A stretch of DNA of 64,000 nt from the NCBI RefSeq assembly GCF_001644195.2, contig NZ_LWBL02000013.1, positions 60,675 through 124,674 of the forward strand. The letters run 5' to 3'. Both the position numbers and the translations under genes were made by a program. This stretch comes from Bacillus marinisedimentorum (lineage in GTDB: Bacteria; Bacillota; Bacilli; Bacillales; Bacillaceae_O). Of the stretch, positions 53,152 to 62,494 are shown piece by piece. The notes below the pieces were generated by a model. It was not told the DNA's origin. It searched no databases and was given only the letters and a program-made list of their open reading frames with translations. Positions within the stretch are counted from its first letter, which is position 1, and every line of letters begins with the position of its first letter.

Positions 53152-55332
53152 TCACCAGATTTTGTCCCTCAGTTCGCCGAGCCTGCTGCCTCCCCACCTT
53201 GGATCAAAATATTTTGGAACAGCTTCATTAGAAGGTTTTCCTTCTGAATCGGTCAGTTTATTATAAGGAACCACAATATAGGCGGGCGGGTCAAAGACAT
53301 TGACATTTTTAACTGTAAAATCACCCGACCCTGTCACAGTCCCCACTTTATTTCTGGTACCGCCTTTCACTTCATATATATGATAGACAACACGCTCATC
53401 ATCAGCCGGCGTCCATGACAGTTCTGCAGTAAACAGGCTCAGGGCTTTAAATGACATATCAACTGTGAGGTCATCGATTTCCGGAAGCTTGATCGGATTC
53501 TCAAGATCATCTACACCATCAGGCTTTGAAAATGCTGTTTCCCTTTTCACACCGCCATCCGTGAGGATTTTCTTGAAGAGGACCGCTGCGTAGGAACTGC
53601 CTTCTTTCAAGTGCTGGTCTTTATTGGTTTTATCATACCCCATCCAAAGTGCTCCTGTTACACGAGGGGTGTATCCGGCGAACCAGGCATCCGCCGCAGC
53701 ACCTTCCACTCCCGAAAATGAGGTGGTGCCCGTTTTGCCGGCAAGCGCCCCATCATATGAACCCTTCCGCGCAGTCCCTTCCTCGACAACGGATGAAAGC
53801 ATGCGCGTCATGTACCAGGCTGTCTGTTTTGAAAACACTTTGTTCGTTTCAGGATCAGCCTCTCCAAGTTTTTCGCCGTCGCGATTATAAATTTCGAGAA
53901 TGAAGAACGGTTCAATCGCTTCGCCCTCTGCCGGAAAAGCCCGGTAGGCACCGGCTAGCTGCAGCGGCGTGACGCCTTCGTTAAGCCCTCCAAGAGCGAT
54001 GGCAAGCCCTTCATCAGGAACAGGCATCGCCGCTTTCTCGAGGTACTTTTTCCCTGTATCGATGCCGATTTCATTCATCGTCCATACGGCGGGTGCATTG
54101 TCTGAATGGACGATGGCGTCATACATCGATATTTCGCCGTCATATTGGCTATCATAGTTTTCGGGTGTGTACTTCCCGTACGTCTTTTTTTCATCAACAA
54201 GCATGCTGTATGGTCCGAATTTGCCCTCCTCGATGGCCGGCCCATAAACGGCGAGCGGTTTCAGCGCCGATCCGGGCTGGCGTTTCACCACCGCTCGGTT
54301 CAGTCCTTTATGGACATAATTGCGGCCGCCTATGACAGACAATACACCGCCGGTTTTATTATCAAGCAGGACGAATGAACCCTGTACATGTTCATCTGAT
54401 CCAGGAAAGTACTTTTCTTCTTGAAAAAGCTTATAAGCGGTCCTTTGAATTTTTTCATCCATCGGCACTTTAATCGAATAGCCGCCGGTCATCACTTCTT
54501 CATAAGATAAGTGATACTTTTCATTCGCTTCTTTTAATACCATATCAATATAAGAAGTATAGGACGCATCCTGTCTTTCTTTAAGCCCGGATACAGAAAT
54601 CGTCTTTCCCTGGCTGCGGACGGCCTGCTCTGGTTCAATGTAGCCGTGCTTTTCCATCAGGGCCAGAACAAGATCGCGCCGTTCTTTGCTTTTTTCGGGG
54701 TGATTGACAGGCGAATACGTCGACGGTGCTTTTGGAAGCCCGGCCAGCAACGCACCTTCATCGACTGTCAGCTCCGATATATCCTTATCAAAATAGAGCT
54801 TTGCGGCAGACTGGATCCCATATGCGCCATGACCGAAATAAATCTGGTTCAAATACATTTCCAGCAGTTTTTCCTTACTGTAATTGCGCTCAAGATTAAT
54901 GGCAATGACAGCCTCTTTCGTTTTGCGCAGTAATGTCTTTTCATGTGAGAGAAACACATTCTTGGCAAGCTGCTGGGTGATCGTACTGCCGCCTTCCACC
55001 TTCTGGCCGGCTAGAATATCCTTATACAGCGCTCTCATGATCGCCTGGGCGTCAATGCCCGGATGATCATAAAACCTTGAATCTTCCACAGCTATGAATG
55101 CATGCTGCACATGCTTTGGAATATCATTTATATGAACGAGTTCCCGATTGACAGAATAGATTTTCGTAATGCGGTTCCCTTTTGAGTCAACAATTTCAGA
55201 GGTGGAGTCCATGACGAGCTTTTTGTCGTCAATGACGTACTCCCCGGCTAAAATGATGATGATGTAACCGGCCAGACCCAGCAATAGGGCTGATGCGGCA
55301 AACACAGCACCGATTAAGACTTTTCTCATCAT
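53152..55332 (-). CDS. pbpF: Class A penicillin-binding protein (PbpF-like)
   Basis: 726 residues. It is a bifunctional peptidoglycan polymerase and cross-linker. An N-terminal membrane anchor (about 5-28) is followed by a glycosyltransferase domain (EDSRFYDHPGIDA, GGSTITQQLAKN, and NQIYFGHGAYG). The transpeptidase has SxxK at Ser355-Lys358, SDN, and KTGT at 533-536. A fibronectin-like domain (SLFTAELSWTPADDERVVYHIYEV in parts) ends the protein. ATG at 55332 has AAAGGAG 10 nt upstream. Its position beside hemEHY matches pbpF in B. subtilis, which acts mainly in spores. Confidence 0.92.
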   Translation of the reverse strand: MMRKVLIGAVFAASALLLGLAGYIIIILAGEYVIDDKKLVMDSTSEIVDSKGNRITKIYSVNRELVHINDIPKHVQHAFIAVEDSRFYDHPGIDAQAIMRALYKDILAGQKVEGGSTITQQLAKNVFLSHEKTLLRKTKEAVIAINLERNYSKEKLLEMYLNQIYFGHGAYGIQSAAKLYFDKDISELTVDEGALLAGLPKAPSTYSPVNHPEKSKERRDLVLALMEKHGYIEPEQAVRSQGKTISVSGLKERQDASYTSYIDMVLKEANEKYHLSYEEVMTGGYSIKVPMDEKIQRTAYKLFQEEKYFPGSDEHVQGSFVLLDNKTGGVLSVIGGRNYVHKGLNRAVVKRQPGSALKPLAVYGPAIEEGKFGPYSMLVDEKKTYGKYTPENYDSQYDGEISMYDAIVHSDNAPAVWTMNEIGIDTGKKYLEKAAMPVPDEGLAIALGGLNEGVTPLQLAGAYRAFPAEGEAIEPFFILEIYNRDGEKLGEADPETNKVFSKQTAWYMTRMLSSVVEEGTARKGSYDGALAGKTGTTSFSGVEGAAADAWFAGYTPRVTGALWMGYDKTNKDQHLKEGSSYAAVLFKKILTDGGVKRETAFSKPDGVDDLENPIKLPEIDDLTVDMSFKALSLFTAELSWTPADDERVVYHIYEVKGGTRNKVGTVTGSGDFTVKNVNVFDPPAYIVVPYNKLTDSEGKPSNEAVPKYFDPRWGGSRLGELRDKIW

Positions 55333-55390
55333 GCTGTTCCTACTCCTTTAAATTGTTAATTACCGGTTTTGTTATCCGGCAGGTCCAAAA

Positions 55391-55564
55391 GTGCAAGGCG
55401 CCCGCTTAGCGGCGTACGCATAAGCGGGAGTACCCGCAGGAAGGTGATCTTTCCTTCCGGAGGGGATCACCGCTTATGACGATAGCCGCTGGCGCCTGGA
55501 GCTGGATGACTCCCTTCTCGCTTTTTATCTACAATGCAAAAAACTTATAATGTCCTTAACATCA
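55391..55564. repeat. Foldback element, full copy upstream of pbpF
   Basis: It begins GTGCAAGGCGCCCGCTTAGC and ends ACTTATAATGTCCTTAACATC. All three nested arm pairs are present. Unlike most copies it lies between divergent genes (pbpF and hmoB), though its tail still joins an A-rich hairpin region (AAGCAGGCAC). Confidence 0.8.
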
Positions 55565-55732
55565 AGAAAAGCAGGCACTCCGGCAAAACACAAATCCAGA
55601 TGCCTAAAATAAGAATACACTCCATCTTATCTTATTTTCGACAACTTTTGAACTATTATGTTCAGTTTATCAGGGTTTTCGCCCTCTTAAAAAAGGTAAA
55701 CTAATAAGAGACTACGTGAAGGAGGATAAAAT

Positions 55733-56218
55733 GTGGACAAACTTCATATTACCCATGGCACTTATCCATTTTTGAAAAAGATGAAGGAACAAAATGAACA
55801 AGAGTCGATGCTTCTCCTTTTGAAAGACACCGGTGCGGTCTTGCTTCATGAAACCGGGGGAAATACGCTGTTTAAAGGCGGTTATTCATATGACATATTT
55901 GCGTCAAAGGGAGAGCTTTCTGCAGGAAAATTTGCCGTACTCGCCCATTTTCCGGTCCGGGATGAAGGCCGTCCGCTTTTTGAAGACGAGGTGAGCCAGA
56001 AAGCCGATGCGGTCATGAAGGAGGATGCCCTTCTTGCCGTGCGCGGGCTCAGGCCTTTAAAAGGGGATACGTATATTGTAGTTACTGTATGGAAAACGGA
56101 AGGGGCGTATACAACCTGGTCAGCGCAGGACCCTGATTTCCCGCTTGCAAAAGAGGATAAGTCGGTATTGAAAAGTCCTGTTTATTCCTCTGAATATGTC
56201 ATACCGAAATCGAATTGA
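55733..56218 (+). CDS. hmoB: Heme-degrading monooxygenase HmoB
   Basis: 161 residues (B. subtilis HmoB, formerly YhgC, 166). It is an antibiotic-monooxygenase-like ferredoxin-fold protein that binds and breaks down heme. The C-terminal half has the family block AVLAHFPVRDEGRPLFEDEV (in parts) and TYIVVTVWKTEGAYTTWSAQ, where the aromatic residues line the heme pocket. The start is GTG at 55733 with AAGGAGG 7 nt upstream. It lies beside the heme and pbpF genes, as in B. subtilis. A terminator follows at 56289. Confidence 0.9.
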   Translation: MDKLHITHGTYPFLKKMKEQNEQESMLLLLKDTGAVLLHETGGNTLFKGGYSYDIFASKGELSAGKFAVLAHFPVRDEGRPLFEDEVSQKADAVMKEDALLAVRGLRPLKGDTYIVVTVWKTEGAYTTWSAQDPDFPLAKEDKSVLKSPVYSSEYVIPKSN

Positions 56219-56288
56219 AAGGACGGGATGCAACCAGCTAAGCAATTGTTTCCCAGTAAAAAACATATCAAATGTCATACTAATCAGC

Positions 56289-56322
56289 AGACCAAATCTC
56301 TTATGTTTTGGTCTTTTCTTTT
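56289..56322 (+). terminator. Terminator of hmoB
   Basis: AGACCAAA and TTTGGTCT form an 8-bp stem followed by TTTCTTTTTCC. Confidence 0.8.
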
Positions 56323-56411
56323 TCCTTATAAGTTTCAAGTGAATTGTAATTTTATATTACTAACTCAAGGTATGAAGAAGGTTCAGGTCACAGTGAGTTT
56401 GACCGAAGAAA

Positions 56412-56486
56412 AGCTGATGTCGCCCTTGTGCCTATGCTGAAAGCGAGTACCTGCAACGGAAATCAACACTAGCGTTTAACAGAGCC
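56412..56486. repeat. MITE relic (one end only)
   Basis: Read on the minus strand, the end GGCTCTGTTAAACG, TGTTGATTTCCGTTGC and AGGTACTCGCTTTC match the left end of the 1469-1651 element with one substitution in 48 bases. The other side is replaced by GATGTCGCCCTTGTGCC, shared with the relic at 22.03 kb. No target duplication is visible. Confidence 0.7.
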
Positions 56487-56594
56487 GATTTTTTAAACCG
56501 CAAAAATGACAGCAGGTTATTCTGGAGATTGCGGGGAGGCTCAGCGCCGTCCCCGCTGAAAGCCAGCAGCAGCCAGACCCGTCCGATTTCAAGT

Positions 56595-57242
56595 TCACGT
56601 GTTCCTTGTGATATTATGCCGGTTGGCATACACTGCAGCCTGCGTTCTGTCCTGGACTTCCAGCTTGCTCAAAATATGGCTTACATGCGTTTTCACGGTT
56701 TTGATCCCAATGAATAATTCATTACAAATTTCCTGATTTGTCATCCCTTCTCCGAGACACTGCAAGACTTCTAACTCCCTTCTGGTTAGCTGTTCATGGA
56801 GCGTTTTCTGCTGAGAGGAACGAAACCGGTTCATCATCGTTGTAGCCGCCCGCGCCTCAATAACAGATTCACCGTCAACAGCTTTTTTTATCGCGTCCAT
56901 AATGTCCTCGGCCTTGGCCGTCTTCAACAAGTAACTGAATGCACCTGCTTCAATTGCAGGAATGACTTGTTCTTCATCATAAAAGCTTGTGATGATGATG
57001 ATTTTGCATTCAGGTGCAAAAGTCATGATCTCTTTTGTAGCTTCGACCCCCGTCCCGTTTTCCATCAGCAGATCCATCAGCACGACATCCGGCCGCTGCT
57101 CCTTTACAAGCTGTACCGCTTCCCGTCCGCTCGAGCCTTCACCGGCGATTTCAAAATCCGGCTCTGTCATCAAGTAGGAAAGCAGGCCTTTCCTGACCAT
57201 ATCATGGTCATCCACGACCGCTATCCGAATCGGCTTCCCCAT
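56595..57242 (-). CDS. liaR: Cell-envelope stress response regulator LiaR
   Basis: 215 residues, NarL/LuxR-type response regulator. The receiver domain has Asp11-Asp12, the phosphorylation site Asp57 in VLMDLLM, Thr85-Ser86 (ITSF) and Lys107. The C-terminal helix-turn-helix reads LTRRELEVLQCLGEGMTNQEI, in parts. ATG at 57242 follows AAAGGAGG and lies 35 nt inside liaS. With liaF and liaS it forms the lipid II stress-sensing unit; the target operon liaIH is not in the window. Confidence 0.95.
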   Translation of the reverse strand: MGKPIRIAVVDDHDMVRKGLLSYLMTEPDFEIAGEGSSGREAVQLVKEQRPDVVLMDLLMENGTGVEATKEIMTFAPECKIIIITSFYDEEQVIPAIEAGAFSYLLKTAKAEDIMDAIKKAVDGESVIEARAATTMMNRFRSSQQKTLHEQLTRRELEVLQCLGEGMTNQEICNELFIGIKTVKTHVSHILSKLEVQDRTQAAVYANRHNITRNT

Positions 57243-58287
57243 ATTCCTTTTCCTCCTTTACCGGTACCCGGATTGTTAAATATGTTCCCTGCCCCTTTTG
57301 GGATTTCAGGCTGACAGACGCACCGATTTCTTCGGCCCGTTCCTGCATCGTTTTTAGACCATAGGATGTTTTTCTTTCCATCTGAAAGTCAAATCCTTTT
57401 CCGTCATCGCTTATGTATATGTATAAATGTTTTTGCTGCAATGCCGCTTCCAATTTGACCACCTGTGCTTCCGCATGTCGCAGGACGTTGGAAAGAAACT
57501 CCTGAATGATTCTGAACAGATGATCCTCGACTCCCCTTGAGAGCCTGGGCTGTCTGCCAAGACTGACCTGAAAATCGATGGTGCATTTCGCCTTCAGTTC
57601 ACCGATCAGTTTTTCGAGTCCATCCCAAAGCGTATCCCCGCTCAGATGGACTGGCCGCAGGTGCAGCATGAGAGCGCGCATTTCCACCTGGGCCTGCGCG
57701 GCCATATCCGAAATCTGCTGCAATTGTTCTTTTGCCTTTTGTCCATCCATATCATAAATCCGGAGAGCAGCAGATGACATCATGCTTAAAGCGAACAGCT
57801 GCTGGCTTACCGCATCATGAAGATCACGGGCGAGCCGCTGCCGCTCTTCAATCGTGGCTGCTTTGTGTGCTTCTTCCGCGAGCTCAGCCTTTTCATCCGC
57901 CAGCCGCTGCAGCGATTGCACCTGGCTGTCGATCCTTTCAGCAAGACCATTTAATTCAACGGACATGCGGCCGATTTCATCACTCCGATCCTGTTCCATG
58001 CGCCTCGAAAGATTTCCCCTTGAGAGGACAGTGATAAAAGTGGACAGTTTCTCCAAACGGTCTTTCAGCGGCTGGCTGCTTGTGTATCCTGCATACATGC
58101 CCGACACCAGTGCTGCGATGAAAACCAAACCCGTCAGCCACAAAATGGCTGAAAGCCCAAGGGGATTGGCCGGCATGAACAGTAAAGCGAACTGCAGCCC
58201 AACAAAAAATAAGATGCCGGTCCCCATCGCGGCAAAGACATGCATACGTAAAATGTGATAGCGGATACTGGCTATTTTTTTCAGCAT
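57208..58287 (-). CDS. liaS: Sensor histidine kinase LiaS
   Basis: 359 residues. Two membrane helices (about 17-37 and 45-66) enclose almost no extracellular loop, typical of intramembrane-sensing kinases. A HAMP region follows, then HisKA_3 with the phosphorylated His157 in RLARDLHDAVSQQL, and an ATPase domain with ISDDGKGFDF. The ATG at 58287 follows GGAAGGGGCGG. It is kept inactive by LiaF, encoded immediately upstream (15-nt gap). Confidence 0.95.
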   Translation of the reverse strand: MLKKIASIRYHILRMHVFAAMGTGILFFVGLQFALLFMPANPLGLSAILWLTGLVFIAALVSGMYAGYTSSQPLKDRLEKLSTFITVLSRGNLSRRMEQDRSDEIGRMSVELNGLAERIDSQVQSLQRLADEKAELAEEAHKAATIEERQRLARDLHDAVSQQLFALSMMSSAALRIYDMDGQKAKEQLQQISDMAAQAQVEMRALMLHLRPVHLSGDTLWDGLEKLIGELKAKCTIDFQVSLGRQPRLSRGVEDHLFRIIQEFLSNVLRHAEAQVVKLEAALQQKHLYIYISDDGKGFDFQMERKTSYGLKTMQERAEEIGASVSLKSQKGQGTYLTIRVPVKEEKEYGEADSDSGRG

Positions 58288-58302
58288 ACACTCCGCCCCT
58301 TC

Positions 58303-59025
58303 CTATACCCTGTCAATCCGGATATCACCGGCCTTCAACTTGACCCGGAACGTCAGCTTTCTCGTAGCTTCATCGTAACCTGGTGTTTTGAAATTGTAAT
58401 CCCGGTTCACACCATCGGTACTTTGACCGAGTACCTTTATGCTTCCGGCTTTAACATGTGCATCAACTGCAAACTCAAGTTCCTCAGGAATCAGGATTTT
58501 TACATCGCCGACCCATCCTGAAATTTTGATGGGGATTTCTTTGTCCGGCAAAAAACCTTTTGTGAAATCAAGATGATAGTCTCCAACAGCATTCCAGACA
58601 TTCATCGGCTCCACTGGCCAGTTTGGCGAATCATACTTTATATCACCGATTGGGAAACCGCCTGCATCCGTATTTTCATATATGCCACCTTTATTAAAAA
58701 ACAGCTTGATGCCCAAATAAACGAGCAGCAGCGGCCAAAGTTTCCATACCATGCCGAACGTGAACGAAATCACATCAAGCCGGTCAAGCATGAGCAGCAT
58801 CCCCAGGGATAGGAACAGGAGTCCCCAGAACCAGCTTCCGCCTGATTTGCGCATTACCCGCACGAGTGAACTCAATCCAATCGCAATAAAGATGACCGGA
58901 TAAAAGAATATGAGAAGCTCTCTTATTTCCACTGTTAAAATGCCGATATTCACGAGCAGCAGCAGCACTCCGAATCCGATTAAAGTGAAAGCTGCGAATA
59001 ATTTACCAATTGATAGTCCGCCCAT
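58303..59025 (-). CDS. liaF: LiaF, inhibitor of LiaS signalling
   Basis: 240 residues. The N-terminal half has four membrane segments (from about residue 7, including FGVLLLLVNIGILTVEI and WKLWPLLLVYLGIKLFF). The C-terminal half is the cytoplasmic LiaF domain, with IPIKISGWVGDVKILIPEE and a final LKAGDIRIDRV. In B. subtilis it keeps LiaS silent without stress. ATG at 59025 follows AGGGAG. It lies only 57 nt after the MFS gene, so the four genes may share a transcript. Confidence 0.93.
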   Translation of the reverse strand: MGGLSIGKLFAAFTLIGFGVLLLLVNIGILTVEIRELLIFFYPVIFIAIGLSSLVRVMRKSGGSWFWGLLFLSLGMLLMLDRLDVISFTFGMVWKLWPLLLVYLGIKLFFNKGGIYENTDAGGFPIGDIKYDSPNWPVEPMNVWNAVGDYHLDFTKGFLPDKEIPIKISGWVGDVKILIPEELEFAVDAHVKAGSIKVLGQSTDGVNRDYNFKTPGYDEATRKLTFRVKLKAGDIRIDRV

Positions 59026-59082
59026 TTTAATCTCCCTCTTTCCGCCTATATACAAATTCCGCATCGGTCTTCATTTTCCTGT

Positions 59083-60342
59083 TTAATCATATGTGAATAT
59101 GCGGAGTTCCTTCAGGCTGAATGACAGAATGGAAACGATGCAGACTGCCAGGCCGGCAAAAAAAATGATAGAACCAATTCCGGCCCCAGCTCCGATTATG
59201 AGAGAGGTGACCAAATACGAGACTGGCACCAGCCCGGTGGCTACCGTCATTAACAGACTCATAACCCTGCCAAGCATACGCGGGTCTGTCTTCGACTGGA
59301 CAACGGTCAAAATCGGTATATTGACTACCTGCATCAAAATGCCGATGACAAATAATAATGGAACCGCAAACAGCAGCGACGGGACAACGCCCAACAGTGT
59401 AAAAAGCGCAGTTTGAACCAACAAGGCATACAACACGAGCAGCCCCGGCCTTTTTACAGATTTCATCACAGTCATCAGCAAAGCGCCGCCAAGCGCACCA
59501 ATGCCGAACGCCATTTCCATCGCCGTCAGCCCGAGTGCATTCTCCTGATATACGTCTTTTACCAGCAGCGGAATGCCCATTGAAAGCGGCCCGGTAATGA
59601 AAAAATTCAGCAGGAATGCCATCGACATGACTGACAGCAGTAAGTTGTTCTGTTTAACGTAATTGAATCCTAGTTTTATATCATGAAATATGCCTTTCTT
59701 CGATTCTGGAGTCCCTTCCTCTTGTACCAGTTTAATCCTTGCCACTGTCCAGGCGGCAATAACGAGTATGACAGCTGCAACAGTGAAAATCCCTTTAAAC
59801 CCGATTGTCACGATAAGCGTTCCACCTGCAGCCGGCCCGATGATCGGGCTTAACTGCTGTGTCATCTGCAGTGTGCCGTTCCCGCGCTGCAGCGATTCTT
59901 TCGGCAATATTTCAGCAACCAGCGAATTCATGCTTGGATGCGAAAACGCGTCGGATATGCCAAAAAAGACCGATAACACGATGAGATGCCAGGCGGCAGC
60001 TGCATCAAGCCAGACAAGTACAAGTAAAACGGACACCAGAAAAGCCCTGGACAAATCTGATATGAATAAAATGGTCCGCTTGTTGAGCCGATCTGCCGCC
60101 GCTCCGCCGTACATCATAAAAATCAGCCTTGGTATAGATGCGGCGACAAACAGCATACCGAAATAAAAACGGTTCCCCGTAATGGAAAGCATAAGCCACT
60201 CACTGCCAATCAAATATACATAGTATCCCGGAGAAGAAAACAGCGCACCGATAAACAGATATAAAAAATTACGATCGGCAAATGGGTTTTCCTTCTTTGC
60301 AGTGATGGGATCTAACCTTGACACCGCCTGTTCCTGCTTCAT
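59083..60342 (-). CDS. MFS transporter (drug efflux type)
   Basis: 419 residues, 12 membrane segments. It is a proton-coupled efflux carrier of the major facilitator superfamily. The loop 2-3 motif is GGAAADRLNKRTILFI (GxxxDRxxR/K type), and the second half has GALGGALLMTVMKSVKRPG. The substrate cannot be told. The ATG at 60342 follows GAAGGTGGG. Its place just upstream of liaFSR suggests, by inference only, export of envelope-active compounds. Confidence 0.88.
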   Translation of the reverse strand: MKQEQAVSRLDPITAKKENPFADRNFLYLFIGALFSSPGYYVYLIGSEWLMLSITGNRFYFGMLFVAASIPRLIFMMYGGAAADRLNKRTILFISDLSRAFLVSVLLVLVWLDAAAAWHLIVLSVFFGISDAFSHPSMNSLVAEILPKESLQRGNGTLQMTQQLSPIIGPAAGGTLIVTIGFKGIFTVAAVILVIAAWTVARIKLVQEEGTPESKKGIFHDIKLGFNYVKQNNLLLSVMSMAFLLNFFITGPLSMGIPLLVKDVYQENALGLTAMEMAFGIGALGGALLMTVMKSVKRPGLLVLYALLVQTALFTLLGVVPSLLFAVPLLFVIGILMQVVNIPILTVVQSKTDPRMLGRVMSLLMTVATGLVPVSYLVTSLIIGAGAGIGSIIFFAGLAVCIVSILSFSLKELRIFTYD

Positions 60343-60545
60343 TCGATGCCCACCTTCCTTTTCATATTTAGTTCCTCATGCTTTTATTTTATCGGTACGA
60401 TCCCCTGCCAGATACGAACCAGAGTCGGGAAAAACCTCCGTCTAGAGACGGATTTCTGCAAGAGCGACCATCACAGGAGCCCTATCCAGTGCATATCCTG
60501 CAATAGGTGAATGCCTCATTTGCCATAGTGAAAGGAAGGGGTACC

Positions 60546-61946
60546 ATGGAAGTAATTGCTTTAACATCCCTGCATTGGATTTATGTCAGTTTCATCTTAC
60601 TGATCATCGGTTTTATGTTATTCAGGAGAGATACCACGCTCGTTTGCATCACCGGCATCTTTCTTCTTGCCCTGACAGCCACCGGTTCGCTGAGCGGAGC
60701 AGTCAGCGGCGTTTTCAATAGTTTCATCTATGCTATCACTGAACTGCTTTCTACGATTCTGGTCATCTCGATCATTGTGGCCATGAGCAATACTCTTACG
60801 AAAACAGGAATCAATGATGTCATGGTTTCACCGTTCACAAGGCTGATGCGGACTCCGGCACTCGCTTACTGGACAATCGGAATTTTGATGATGGTCATTT
60901 CATGGTTTTTCTGGCCTTCCCCGGCAGTCGCACTGCTCGGAGCCGTTCTTCTGCCAGCAGCCATCCGTGCGGGACTGCCGGCACTCGGTGCGGCAATGGC
61001 AATGAACCTGTTCGGCCACGGCATCGCCCTGTCAGGTGATTTTATTATTCAGGCAGCGCCGAAACTGACTGCCGATGCTGCAGGCCTTCCTGTAGGTGAA
61101 GTCATTCAGGCAAGCATCCCGCTTGTTTTCATAATGGGTGCCGTCACCACTGTATCTGCTTTTTATTTTTTGCGGAAAGATATGAAAAAAGGGGTGCTGA
61201 AGGCTGGAATCCATGAGCTGGAGACGACAAGGGGGCAGGACCGGGAAACCGTCCGCACGTTATCCGATTCTGCCAAAAAGTTCTTCGCTGTCCTGGTGCC
61301 TGTCCTTTTTCTCCTCGATGTTGCGGCAATGTTCTTTCTCAATTTGCAGGGCGGTGATGCGACTTCACTTGTCGGCGGAACCGCAATCTTAATCCTTGTT
61401 TTGATTTCACTTGCTGCCCATAAAAATAAAGGTCTTGAAGAAGTGACAAATTACTTGATCAAAGGCTTCCAATTCGGATTCAAAGTATTCGGCCCTGTCA
61501 TTCCGATTGCCGCCTTCTTCTACCTGGGCGATGCAGGTTTCACTGCAACCATCGGCGATTATTTGCCGAAAGCGTCACAGGGGATTGTCAATGACCTTGG
61601 AGCGGCCCTTGCCGAAAATGTGCCAATGAACGCGCCGGTCGGAGCGGTCACCCTGACTACTGTAGGTGCCATTACCGGGCTTGACGGTTCAGGCTTTTCC
61701 GGAATTTCGCTGGCAGGTTCCATCGCCCACTTGTTTTCGCTGGCCATCGGGTCTGGTGCCGCTGTATTGACAGCCCTCGGCCAGATTTCAGCCATCTGGG
61801 TCGGAGGCGGCACCCTAGTTCCATGGGCATTGATACCTGCTGCAGCAATTTGCGGTGTCGATCCATTCGAACTGGCAAGACGCAATCTGCCTCCAGTTTT
61901 GATCGGTCTTGTTGTGACGACGATTGCAGCGATGTTTTTAATCTGA
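60546..61946 (+). CDS. Polytopic membrane transporter of unknown substrate
   Basis: 466 residues with about 11-12 membrane segments. The layout (re-entrant glycine-rich stretches such as GAVTLTTVGAITGLDGSGFSG in parts, and NLFGHGIALSGDFI) looks like the ion transporter superfamily of gluconate, citrate or dicarboxylate carriers. I do not recognise the exact family. ATG at 60546 follows GAAAGGAAGGGG; the 13 codons before it have no site. It is alone, divergent from the MFS gene, and closed by a terminator at 62079. Confidence 0.78.
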   Translation: MEVIALTSLHWIYVSFILLIIGFMLFRRDTTLVCITGIFLLALTATGSLSGAVSGVFNSFIYAITELLSTILVISIIVAMSNTLTKTGINDVMVSPFTRLMRTPALAYWTIGILMMVISWFFWPSPAVALLGAVLLPAAIRAGLPALGAAMAMNLFGHGIALSGDFIIQAAPKLTADAAGLPVGEVIQASIPLVFIMGAVTTVSAFYFLRKDMKKGVLKAGIHELETTRGQDRETVRTLSDSAKKFFAVLVPVLFLLDVAAMFFLNLQGGDATSLVGGTAILILVLISLAAHKNKGLEEVTNYLIKGFQFGFKVFGPVIPIAAFFYLGDAGFTATIGDYLPKASQGIVNDLGAALAENVPMNAPVGAVTLTTVGAITGLDGSGFSGISLAGSIAHLFSLAIGSGAAVLTALGQISAIWVGGGTLVPWALIPAAAICGVDPFELARRNLPPVLIGLVVTTIAAMFLI

Positions 61947-62078
61947 ATAGCTCTCGTTCCGGAATAAAGCGTTTCATGGCATCGGAAAACGTCAGCTTCA
62001 TCCACTTTTGGTTTCCATCCTGACATTTATGTTGAAGTGACAAACGTTTCTACATTGATATTTGTATATAAAAAAGCA

Positions 62079-62110
62079 AAAACTCGCCACATGATTGGCG
62101 AGTTTTCTTT
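62079..62110 (+). terminator. Terminator after the transporter gene
   Basis: AAAACTCGCCA and TGGCGAGTTTT form a perfect 11-bp stem followed by CTTTGGG. Confidence 0.85.
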
Positions 62111-62250
62111 GGGTAAGTTCTGGTCCCAATTTAACTGAAGCCACCCCTTACCTGAAAGCGAATAGACTATTCTGGAGTTCTCCCCTTTCTTCCGCTGCAG
62201 GCATTCGATTCCTCGGAATGCAGGGAAGCTCCTCGGCTCAGTATCCATAG

Positions 62251-62408
62251 TCAGCTGAATAGGCTTGGTGTAGGTGCTGAATCATGATTCAGTGCGCTTA
62301 ATCAGCTGGATAAGCTTAGTATAGTCACTGAATCTTCATTCAGTGCAGATAATCAGCTGAATTGGCCTTAGTATGTGCACTGAAGCATCATTCAGTGCAC
62401 ATACTAAG
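62251..62408. repeat. Tandem array of three 51-bp hairpin units
   Basis: TCAGCTG(A/G)AT starts at 62251, 62302 and 62353, an exact 51-bp period. Each unit has an inverted repeat around an (A)CTGAAT ... ATTCAGT core. The last unit is extended to a perfect 18-bp stem: CTTAGTATGTGCACTGAA at 62367-62384, a 6-nt loop, then its complement to 62408. The array lies between the transporter and the leftward PfpI gene. Confidence 0.88.
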
Positions 62409-62453
62409 CTAAATATCCAATGCAGGACGCACGGAATCCAGTATTCCCAAATA

Positions 62454-62486
62454 CCAAAACAAAACCGGCCCTCAATCAGGACCGGT
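62454..62486 (-). terminator. Terminator of the PfpI-like gene
   Basis: ACCGG-C-CCT pairs with AGG-A-CCGGT around CAATC, followed on the minus strand by TTTTGTTTTGG. Confidence 0.8.
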
Positions 62487-62494
62487 ATCACTGC

